Source: Rhizobium sp. Leaf453
GTDB taxonomy: Bacteria > Pseudomonadota > Alphaproteobacteria > Rhizobiales > Rhizobiaceae
Length of the DNA: 64,000 nt
Assembly (NCBI RefSeq): GCF_001425605.1
Contig: NZ_LMRG01000003.1
Coordinates: 1 to 64,000, forward strand
Reading direction: 5' to 3'
Shown here: positions 57,201 to 64,000 of the stretch, one piece after another
Position numbering within the stretch: the first letter of the stretch is position 1
Layout of the letters: the number at the start of each line of letters is the position of its first letter
Notes under the pieces: generated by a model
What the model was told of the DNA's origin: nothing
What the model saw: only the letters and a program-made list of their open reading frames with translations
Database searches by the model: none
Position numbers and translations under genes: made by a program

Positions 57201-59950
57201 TTGCCGACAATGCTGTCCGCACGACCTTCAAGATTTCGGCCAAGCCGGCAGCACTGCCCCCCGCAGCCGCGGCAAAATTCGATACGCCCGTCGATATCAC
57301 CGGCAGGCTGGTGACCGGCCCGCAAGGCGCCGTCGATATCACCGACCTCAAGATCGCCTCCGGCACCATCCGGGCGGACGGATCGGTTTCGTTGAAGGAA
57401 CAAAACCTGACGGCCGCGCTGACGGGCGCCCTGCCCGACCTCGGCAAGGTACTTGCCGATGCCAAGGGTACAGCCGAATTCAAGGTCGATGCGACCGGCC
57501 CGCTCGACAATCTCGGCGTCAAGGCCAACGTGACTTCCAGTGGCGCGACACTCGCCGGACGGACGCTCAGCGATCTCCAATTGGCGGTGGATGCGACCGC
57601 TAACCCCAGCAATCCGCAGGCCAAGATCACGGCAACCGGCGCACTCGGCGGCCAGGCGATCAATGTCAACGCTGATCTCGTCTCCAAGGAGGGCCGCACC
57701 AGCGTTCCCGTACTGCAAGCCCAGATCGGTGAAAACAAGCTGAACGGAGCCATCGAATTCACCACGGATTTCCTGCCGCAGGGCTCGATCGACTTCAATT
57801 TCCCGGATGTCGGCCTGCTCGCCGCCATGGCCGGTGAAAAGGCGTCGGGCGACATTGCCGGCTCGGCGGCGATCAACAGCGCCGATGGCAAGACCTCGAT
57901 CGCGCTCAAGGCCAGCGGCTCGGGCATCAAGCGCGGCGACCTGGTCATCACCAAACCATCAGCCGATATCAATATCGCCGACCTGAAGACACTGGCGATC
58001 AAGGGTAACCTGTCGGTCGAAGCGTTTGCGCAAGGTGCAAACCGCGTCAACGGCCTGAAGCTCGATTTCGTCCAGCAGGCGGCCAAGACCAATGTGACGC
58101 TCGGCGGCAGCTATGACGGCGCGCCGCTGAATCTGAGTGCCGATATCCAGACCAGCGGCGGCAAGACGGTCGTCAATCTTGCCAATTTCGCCGCATCTCC
58201 GCGCAAGATTCCACTCAAGCTGTCGTCCCCGACCGTGATCACCATCGAGAATGGCACCGTCAGCCTGCAGAAGCTGACCATCGGCGCTTCCGGCGGCTCG
58301 ATCGCGGTGACAGGCAAGGCCGGCGAAAAGCTCGATCTCGCCGTCAATCTCAATGCGCTGCCGGCAAAACTTGCCAACACGTTCTCGCCCTCGCTCGGCG
58401 CGGATGGCGCGATCAGCGGCACGGTCGGCGTCAAGGGCACGGCTGCGGCTCCGGCAGTCAGTTACGACTTGCGCTGGGCTAATGCCGGCTTTGCGCAGAC
58501 CCGCTCTGCGGGTGTGGGTGCGCTCAACATCACAGCCAAGGGACAATTCGCTGATAATACCGTGACCGTAGACACGACGCTCAGCGGCCCGAGCGGCCTC
58601 GCCTTCCGGGGCGGCGGCAAGGTCGGCATCACTGGAAACCGGCCGATCGCCATGAAATTCTCGGGCGATCTCCCCTTCGGCCTCGGTGCGGCGCTGCTGG
58701 CCCAGCAGGGCTTCACGCTGACCGGCTCGGCGAAAGTAGATGTCGCGATCGCGGGTGCGGCCACGGCACCTGTTATCACCGGCACGATCTCGACCTCGGG
58801 CGCACGCCTCGTCGATGTCAGGCATAATCTGGCGATCGACGACCTCGCCGCCAATGTCTCGCTGAACGGCCAGCAGGCGAATATCTCGAAATTGTCCGGC
58901 CGGCTGGCCAGCGGCGGTTCGCTCGATGTCTCCGGCACGGTCGGCATCACGCCCGGCTCCGGCTTTCCGGCAGACCTCACGATCCGCCTCGACAACGCCA
59001 CCTATGTCGATGGCAGCCTTGTCTCGGCCACCGTCGATGGCGCCATGACGCTGAAAGGCCCGCTGACGGCCTCGCCGATCCTCGGCGGCAATGTCACGAT
59101 CCAGAAGGCGGCGATCACGATTCCGGAAAAGCTGCCGGCCTCGCTGTCCGAGATCAACATCAAGCACAAGAATGCACCGGCCAAGGTTCGTCAGATGCAG
59201 GCCGATATCCGCAAGGACCAGCGTGGCGGTGGTGACGGCGCCGGCGGTGGCGGCGTCATCGGCTTCGACCTGACGGTGAGCGCGCCCGGAAAGCTGTTCG
59301 TGCGCGGCCGCGGCATCGATGCCGAACTCGGCGGCGACCTGACGATCCGGGGAACAGCCGCCCAGCCGGTCGTCTCCGGCGCGTTCGAGATGCGTCGTGG
59401 CCGGCTCGAAATCCTCGCCAAGCGGCTCGATTTCACCGACGGAACGATCAGCTTCGGCGGCAACCTGATCCCGACACTCGATCTCGACGCCACCTCCAGT
59501 GCCGGCACGACGACGATCACGGTCAATGTCACCGGTGTCGCCAACAATCCGGCGATCACCTTCTCGTCGTCACCCGCTTTGCCGCAGGATGAAATCCTGG
59601 CGCAGCTGATCTTCAACCGTTCGCTCTCCAAGCTCTCGGCCCTGCAGATCGCGCAGCTCGCCAGCGCCGTCAGCGAACTCGCCGGCGGCGGCTCGAACGG
59701 GCTGTTGAACGGCCTGCGCAACAAGCTCGGCGTCGACGATCTCGACGTCTCCACCGACGCCACCGGCGGCGCCACCGTGACCGCCGGCAAATATCTCAAC
59801 GAGCGGACCTATCTCGAACTCCAGTCCGGCTCGGAATCCGGCGGCGGCAAGGCGATCATCAATCTCGACGTCGGCCGTGGCGTCAAGCTGCGCGGCGAAG
59901 CCGGCTCGAGCGGCGCGGGCGGCGGGATTTTCTATGAGAAGGAATATTGA
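54230..59950 (+). CDS. tamB: TamB: giant inner-membrane-anchored translocation/assembly protein
   Basis: A 1906-residue DUF490-type protein, much longer than E. coli TamB (1259). It has one N-terminal transmembrane anchor (about 13-35), a long beta-helical periplasmic body and the conserved C-terminal TamB domain ending GRGVKLRGEAGSSGAGGGIFYEKEY. The body contains two copies of a 513-residue module (351-863 and 864-1376) that align without gaps over the parts I compared. It spans the periplasm between the inner membrane and TamA and probably carries lipids or outer-membrane proteins. It is co-directional with tamA. Confidence 0.92.
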   Translation: MNRLLRFLKVALRWLAYLLGFSLVATVLFVLFAGFTAPGARFVAMMIEKYASTPDQIVRINDPSALLTGDFTASSVTLFDSKGIYAEIREVAIDWSPTALLSSRFEAAKLSAGSVRLERLPIPSQETQEVRETFALPIDVQIDAFDIKEVVIGKEIAGADQFLSAQGKIDATNASIAAALAVAQRDRPDAKAVADIVFNPAGNELKLETTINEPKGGLLAKAMRLPGEPALSVSVTGDGPLSKWKGSATASLDGNQVLKLDGEHTLAPDGFRTVALQGGGTFSDLLPAAFRPLFAGTTEIDLAAAIDGGKTVRIDRGNISTGALALSASGTYSTAGQNDLQASLTGKTAPIDFRLPLAEGEAQLSINSANVSLIGDAQTAVLDIGADIGKATLPQGEIEAIKLHAYSDTFNLSTKTGPLRVTAETGATRFVNADIDRLVKGPVKLNGTLSLTPETVSFDPVTLESASVGGTLIGSYTIAEGTVASAFKLFAMPTTLPPGIASKFDTTIAIAGNLATGNDGSVNVTDLTLASGTVEAAGSVALQTGELTAAISGTVPEIGKLLADAKGIAKFSADVTGPLDALAVKAEVTSTDATLAGRTLNDLAVNADATVGQNGPNATVTAKGSLDGQMIDAKAEIASAKGATSIPSIDVTIGENKLTGALDLTADFQPNGTLTFNLPDLGLLAAMAGQTASGDLAGSASIKSDNGVTSVAVKANGSGITRGDLVITKPAADITIADLKALAIKGNVTVETVAQGDNKLAGLKLGFEQQGAQTNFALDGIYDDAPLTARGDLQSAAGTTTINLQSFAAAPKKIPLELAGPTTIVIENGAVRLSQLAVKASGGTVTLDGSAGDTLDLTATLAGIDARLPLQGGEAHLVLDTGTASIKGTMQAADLDVKADVGQLALPQGRFDAIKLTAHSDAFNLTTRSGKVATTIETGATQLTSADLDRLVKGPIKVATTLDVTSEAIGFSPVTISSTNLDGALAGSFALADNAVRTTFKISAKPAALPPAAAAKFDTPVDITGRLVTGPQGAVDITDLKIASGTIRADGSVSLKEQNLTAALTGALPDLGKVLADAKGTAEFKVDATGPLDNLGVKANVTSSGATLAGRTLSDLQLAVDATANPSNPQAKITATGALGGQAINVNADLVSKEGRTSVPVLQAQIGENKLNGAIEFTTDFLPQGSIDFNFPDVGLLAAMAGEKASGDIAGSAAINSADGKTSIALKASGSGIKRGDLVITKPSADINIADLKTLAIKGNLSVEAFAQGANRVNGLKLDFVQQAAKTNVTLGGSYDGAPLNLSADIQTSGGKTVVNLANFAASPRKIPLKLSSPTVITIENGTVSLQKLTIGASGGSIAVTGKAGEKLDLAVNLNALPAKLANTFSPSLGADGAISGTVGVKGTAAAPAVSYDLRWANAGFAQTRSAGVGALNITAKGQFADNTVTVDTTLSGPSGLAFRGGGKVGITGNRPIAMKFSGDLPFGLGAALLAQQGFTLTGSAKVDVAIAGAATAPVITGTISTSGARLVDVRHNLAIDDLAANVSLNGQQANISKLSGRLASGGSLDVSGTVGITPGSGFPADLTIRLDNATYVDGSLVSATVDGAMTLKGPLTASPILGGNVTIQKAAITIPEKLPASLSEINIKHKNAPAKVRQMQADIRKDQRGGGDGAGGGGVIGFDLTVSAPGKLFVRGRGIDAELGGDLTIRGTAAQPVVSGAFEMRRGRLEILAKRLDFTDGTISFGGNLIPTLDLDATSSAGTTTITVNVTGVANNPAITFSSSPALPQDEILAQLIFNRSLSKLSALQIAQLASAVSELAGGGSNGLLNGLRNKLGVDDLDVSTDATGGATVTAGKYLNERTYLELQSGSESGGGKAIINLDVGRGVKLRGEAGSSGAGGGIFYEKEY
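55280..58357 (+). repeat. tandem coding duplication inside tamB
   Basis: Two in-frame 1539-bp units (55280-56818 and 56819-58357) encode 513-residue modules. Matching landmarks keep a constant 513-residue offset: IDFRLPL/IDARLPL, GLLAAMAGQ/GLLAAMAGE, RGDLVITKPAADI/RGDLVITKPSADI and KKIPLE/RKIPLK. About 65% of residues match in the best-preserved part (by eye). It is an old duplication that has diverged in sequence. Confidence 0.85.
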
Positions 59951-60001
59951 GCCATCATTCGGTGAAAAAAGGTACGACGATGTCGAACGGAGCATCAATA
60001 G

Positions 60002-60970
60002 TCAGCAAAGAAAGCTCCGCTTGAATGTCTGCATGACGAAGTCGATCGTTTCGGGACGCGGATGCCGAAGATCGACGCCATATGCGTCTTCCAGAAACGC
60101 CGTGACGATCTCGTAGGATGGAAAATAGTACAAATTGCGATCGTCGACGAACTCGCGCATCAGTTCGTCAATGGCAACCCGGAGCGATGCCTTCGAGACG
60201 CAATTTGCAGTGATGCACGATACCGGCCGGAATGTTGCGGCAAGCGGAACCGGTGAGAGGGTTATCACAACCGTTGCCGAAGGCCGATATTCCCGGATGA
60301 TCTGTAGTACGGACCGCAGATTTGTTTTGTTCTCTTCGACAGTCAGAACCTTGAAACCATGCTTATCGGGGTCGAAAACAGCCTTGGGTATGGCCTTCCA
60401 GAAGATATCTCCCGTCGATTTGTCGTACCAGACTTCGGAAAGGCCGAGCGTAAAGATGAAGACGTCCGTTTCGGCAAAAATCTGGCGTGTTGTTTCCTTC
60501 ATGTCCTCGGTAGCACCCGCAAAGGCGCCATCCCTGTCGTGCCAGACCGATGATTTTGGGCCTTGATCATGGAAAGCCCACTCGAATTGCTGTCTTAGAG
60601 CTGCGGAATTGACGATTCCCTCGCCCGAGCGCACTACGTGAGCGTCGAGATTGCTCGTCTTGTCTCCGAACACGCGATACCCTGCGGCTTGGAGAAACTT
60701 CGTAACTTCGGATGCGAAACAGCTTCCAAAGGCTGTGATGTAGTGTTCGCGGTTGATGAATGGCGCGCCTGGCAGCCAACCATGACCGACATAGCGTTCC
60801 ACGGCATCGGGTTCGCTCAGGCTATCCCGAACGGGATGGAAGTTCGTCGTCTCACCCCGATACCATGTGGCGTGCGCCCGCCTCTTCTTGCCGGCCATGT
60901 TGTAATAGATGAGACCGGGCACTTCCTTCGCATCGTCGGGAACCACAAAGTCCTTCGTCGGCGCTTTCAT
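60002..60970 (-). CDS. GSCFA-domain protein
   Basis: A protein of 322 residues when started at MKAPTKDFVVPDDAKE (purine-rich GAAGAAAG before it). The family-naming motif is visible in YITAFGSCFASEVTKFL (about 70-86). Other segments such as DVFIFTLGLSEVWYDKSTGDIFWKAIP and SATVVITLSPVPLAATF fit the SGNH-hydrolase-like GSCFA fold. Members occur in surface polysaccharide or capsule-related regions, but the function is largely unproven. It is convergent with tamB and lies downstream of the Lrp-type gene and a long dinucleotide repeat. Confidence 0.8.
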   Translation of the reverse strand: MKAPTKDFVVPDDAKEVPGLIYYNMAGKKRRAHATWYRGETTNFHPVRDSLSEPDAVERYVGHGWLPGAPFINREHYITAFGSCFASEVTKFLQAAGYRVFGDKTSNLDAHVVRSGEGIVNSAALRQQFEWAFHDQGPKSSVWHDRDGAFAGATEDMKETTRQIFAETDVFIFTLGLSEVWYDKSTGDIFWKAIPKAVFDPDKHGFKVLTVEENKTNLRSVLQIIREYRPSATVVITLSPVPLAATFRPVSCITANCVSKASLRVAIDELMREFVDDRNLYYFPSYEIVTAFLEDAYGVDLRHPRPETIDFVMQTFKRSFLC

Positions 60971-61103
60971 GGGCAATCTTTCTTCAAAAAAGCTAGGCCC
61001 ATTCGGGCCGCATGTAGCGGGTGCCTGCGAAGCGCCCATGAATCGACATTATTGTGGGAAAATCACTCGGCTATGTAAAGAACGCCCGATCAGACGATCG
61101 GTA

Positions 61104-61593
<490 letters not shown>

Positions 61594-61721
61594 CCAACCT
61601 TATCATAATGCCGATTATTGCCTTCCATTTGCCAGTTTTCCATCTATTTGCCAACGCCTGAACCCGTATAATCCGCGCAGAAACCGGGCAAACCGGCATC
61701 ACGCAAACCTGCGGGGAAACC
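61594..61721. promoter_or_regulatory. divergent promoter of the arginase operon and its regulator
   Basis: ATAAT-GCCG-ATTAT (61606-61619) is a short inverted repeat suited to Lrp-type binding. The 14-mer TGCCGATTATTGCC (61609-61622) also occurs upstream of the broken cystathionine-gamma-synthase-like gene (23516-23529). Both point to an Lrp-type operator, by inference. Confidence 0.4.
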
Positions 61722-62657
61722 ATGGCTGAAACCAAGAAGAAGATCACCCTGATCGGCGCACCGATCGAAGAAGGCTCGGGCCGTCGCGGCTGCGCCATGG
61801 GGCCTGCCGCCCTGCGCATCGCGGGTCTGGACACCACGCTCGCCGAACTCGGCCATACCGTGACGGATGAGGGTGACGTGAAGCCGCTGCCGGCGCGCGA
61901 CATTCCCAACCACAAGGGCGCCAACAACCTGCAGATCGTCACGGCGTTTACCCGCGCGCTGGATTCCGCCGTGCATGACGTCGCCCGCGCCGGTGGCGTG
62001 CCGATCGTCCTCGGTGGCGACCATGCGTTGGCCATGGGCTCGGTTTCTGGCATGGCCCGTCATGCCGCCGATGTCGGCCGCCCTCTCTTCGTGCTCTGGC
62101 TCGATGCTCACGCCGATTTCAATTCGCCGGCCACCACCCCGTCGGGCAACATGCATGGCATGCCGGTCGCGTTCTTCTGCGGCCAGGCGGAATTTGCCCC
62201 GATCCTCGACAAGGATCGCCCGATGGTCGATCCCAAGAACGTCTTTCAGGTGGGCATCCGCTCCGTCGATGCGCGCGAGCGTGAGGAAATCACCAAGCAC
62301 GGCGTCAATGTCTTCGACATGCGCGCTATCGACGAGACCGGCATGGCGCACATCATGCACGAGATCATCGCCACGGTGAAAGCAGCCAACGGCCTGCTGC
62401 ATGTGAGCCTCGATGTCGATTTCCTCGATCCGGAATTCGCCCCCGGCGTCGGCACCACGGTTCCCGGCGGTGCGACCTTCCGCGAAGCGCATCTGATCAT
62501 GGAAATGCTCTGTGATACCGGGCTCGTTTCCTCGGTCGACCTCGTTGAACTCAACCCGTTCCTCGACGATCGCGGCAAGAGCGCCCGCATTCTCGTCGAA
62601 CTGACGGCCAGCCTGTTCGGCCGCCGCATCCTCGATCGCCCCACCCGCAGCGCCTGA
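61722..62657 (+). CDS. rocF: arginase
   Basis: A 311-residue arginase hydrolysing arginine to ornithine and urea. Mn-binding motifs are [10 protein letters not shown] (about 104-113), DAHADFNSP (about 125-133) and [22 protein letters not shown] (about 228-249), with SGNMHGMPV between. It is 29 bp before the ornithine aminotransferase gene in one operon and divergent from the Lrp-type gene. Urea would feed nitrogen metabolism and ornithine the next enzyme. Confidence 0.95.
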   Translation: MAETKKKITLIGAPIEEGSGRRGCAMGPAALRIAGLDTTLAELGHTVTDEGDVKPLPARDIPNHKGANNLQIVTAFTRALDSAVHDVARAGGVPIVLGGDHALAMGSVSGMARHAADVGRPLFVLWLDAHADFNSPATTPSGNMHGMPVAFFCGQAEFAPILDKDRPMVDPKNVFQVGIRSVDAREREEITKHGVNVFDMRAIDETGMAHIMHEIIATVKAANGLLHVSLDVDFLDPEFAPGVGTTVPGGATFREAHLIMEMLCDTGLVSSVDLVELNPFLDDRGKSARILVELTASLFGRRILDRPTRSA

Positions 62658-62686
62658 GACCCAAGAACAAAGCCACCGGAGGACCC

Positions 62687-63889
62687 ATGAACACGACCAA
62701 TGCCCTGATTGAAACCGAATACCGGCTCGGCGCGCATAACTACAAGCCGCTCGACGTCGTGCTGGCACGCGGCGAAGGCGTCTATGTCTGGGATCTCGAC
62801 GGCAATCGCTACCTCGATTGCCTCTCGGCCTATTCCGCCGTCAACCAGGGCCATTGCCATCCGAAGATCCTGGCGGCGATGGTGGAACAGGCGAGCAAGC
62901 TGACGCTGACATCCCGTGCCTTCCGCAACAACCAACTGGCACATCTCTACGAGGAACTGGCCGCTCTCACCGGCAGCCACAAGATCCTGCCGATGAACTC
63001 AGGCGCCGAAGCCGTCGAGACCGCCGTCAAGGCGGTGCGCAAATGGGGTTACGAGGTCAAGGGCGTTGCCGAGAACAAGGCCGAGATCATCGTCTGCTCC
63101 AACAATTTCCATGGCCGCACCATGGGCATTGTCGGCTTCTCCACGGATCCGGATGCCCGCTCTGGCTTCGGTCCCTTCGCCCCCGGTTTCCGCACCGTGC
63201 CGTTCGGCGATATCGATGCCTTCCGCGCGGCGATCAACGAAAACACCGTTGCCTTCCTGATCGAGCCGATCCAGGGCGAAGCCGGCGTCATGATCCCGCC
63301 GCAGGGCTATTTCCCGGAAGTTCGTGCGCTCTGCTCTAAGCATGGCATCACGCTGATTCTCGACGAAATCCAGACCGGGCTTGGCCGCACCGGCAAGCTT
63401 CTGGCCGAAGAGCATGAAGGCATCGAGGCCGACGTGACCCTGATCGGCAAGGCGCTGTCCGGCGGCTTCTATCCGGTGTCCGCCGTGCTCTCCAATTCCG
63501 AGGTTCTGGGCGTCCTGAAGCCCGGTCAACATGGCTCGACCTTCGGCGGCAATCCGCTCGCCTGTGCCATTGCGCGCGCAGCCCTGAAGGCGCTGACCGA
63601 GGAAGGCATGATTGAGAACTCGGCCGCCATGGGCGACCGTTTCATGGCGGGCCTCAAGGACATCCGATCCAACATCATCAAGGAAGTTCGCGGCCGCGGC
63701 CTGATGCTGGCTGTCGAACTGGTCCCCGAGGCCGGTGGCGCCCGCAAATATTGCGAAGCCCTGAAGGAGCGCGGCATCCTCGCAAAGGATACCCATGGCG
63801 ATACGATCCGCATCGCGCCGCCGCTGGTGATTACGGCCGATCAGGTGGATTGGGCTGTCGAGCAGTTCGCCGCCGTTCTGCACGCCTGA
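62687..63889 (+). CDS. rocD: ornithine aminotransferase
   Basis: A 400-residue class III PLP aminotransferase that turns ornithine into glutamate-5-semialdehyde. It contains [24 protein letters not shown] (about 37-60), [39 protein letters not shown], the PLP-binding [14 protein letters not shown] and the Schiff-base lysine in [18 protein letters not shown] good AGGAGG-like site precedes the ATG. With arginase it forms the arginine-to-glutamate route. Confidence 0.95.
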   Translation: MNTTNALIETEYRLGAHNYKPLDVVLARGEGVYVWDLDGNRYLDCLSAYSAVNQGHCHPKILAAMVEQASKLTLTSRAFRNNQLAHLYEELAALTGSHKILPMNSGAEAVETAVKAVRKWGYEVKGVAENKAEIIVCSNNFHGRTMGIVGFSTDPDARSGFGPFAPGFRTVPFGDIDAFRAAINENTVAFLIEPIQGEAGVMIPPQGYFPEVRALCSKHGITLILDEIQTGLGRTGKLLAEEHEGIEADVTLIGKALSGGFYPVSAVLSNSEVLGVLKPGQHGSTFGGNPLACAIARAALKALTEEGMIENSAAMGDRFMAGLKDIRSNIIKEVRGRGLMLAVELVPEAGGARKYCEALKERGILAKDTHGDTIRIAPPLVITADQVDWAVEQFAAVLHA

Positions 63890-63905
63890 CCAGTAAAAAC
63901 ATTGC

Positions 63906-63938
63906 GACCGCGATCCGTTCCAAGCACGGGTCGCGGTC
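63906..63938 (+). terminator. strong hairpin after rocD
   Basis: GACCGCGATCCGT (63906-63918) and ACGGGTCGCGGTC (63926-63938) form a 13-bp stem with one wobble and a 7-nt loop, 16 nt after the rocD stop. There is no U-tract, so it may be a weak or factor-assisted terminator. Beyond it, 63939-64000 holds nothing I can name. Confidence 0.5.
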
Positions 63939-64000
63939 TGCGAGCAAATTCCGCCTTATTTACTCGCCAGCCGGGTGGTTATGTCAAATAATTTGACTTA

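Overview
The window is high-GC chromosomal DNA from an alphaproteobacterium, most likely Rhizobiaceae (Rhizobium, Agrobacterium or a close relative). Pointers are a NasS/NasT-type nitrate assimilation cluster with an NrtC/D-type fused ATPase, a class I (C4) 5-aminolevulinate synthase, form II CO-dehydrogenase-like genes in the order S-L-M, TamA/TamB, and several GC-rich intergenic palindromes of the rhizobial mosaic type. No phage, IS element, integrase or CRISPR array was seen. About 50 genes are present; most are intact housekeeping or catabolic genes.

Region 1 (1-13215) is the most unusual. A minus-strand run encodes a saccharopine/lysine-dehydrogenase-like enzyme, an aldehyde dehydrogenase, two paralogous Cupin_3 proteins, a GT1 glycosyltransferase and a complete PotABCD-type ABC importer. 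A divergent plus-strand run encodes a regulator with two winged helices plus an FCD domain, a second GT1 paralogue and an ALDH10-like aminoaldehyde dehydrogenase. The pairing of GT1 and ALDH on both arms around a polyamine-type importer looks like an undescribed amine uptake and conversion (possibly glycosylation) pathway.

Region 2 (13269-26000) holds a small unknown protein, a flavin monooxygenase, metH with a perfect 20-bp palindrome in its leader, an AGE epimerase / UPF0303 / ROK kinase sugar cluster, tRNA-Arg(CCT), a broken cystathionine-gamma-synthase-like gene, and a CPA2 antiporter fused to a cyclic-nucleotide-binding domain.

Region 3 (25572-39829) is the assimilatory nitrate regulon: nasT, nasS, a sigma-54 promoter with an ANTAR-type antitermination leader, the nitrate ABC importer, nirB, nirD, nasA, cysG and two small membrane proteins. 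NasS senses nitrate and releases NasT, which should act on the leader hairpins to let transcription enter the transporter and reductase genes; CysG supplies siroheme for NirB.

Region 4 (40036-49235) has a META-domain protein, dxr, a serine beta-lactamase-like hydrolase, hemA, the coxSLM-like operon with a GntR-type palindrome at coxS, and a glycine-zipper lipoprotein. Region 5 (49235-63889) has puuB/puuA for putrescine catabolism, tamA and a very long tamB carrying a 513-residue internal duplication, a GSCFA-domain protein downstream of a (CT)17 microsatellite, and a divergent Lrp-type regulator / arginase / ornithine aminotransferase set for arginine catabolism.
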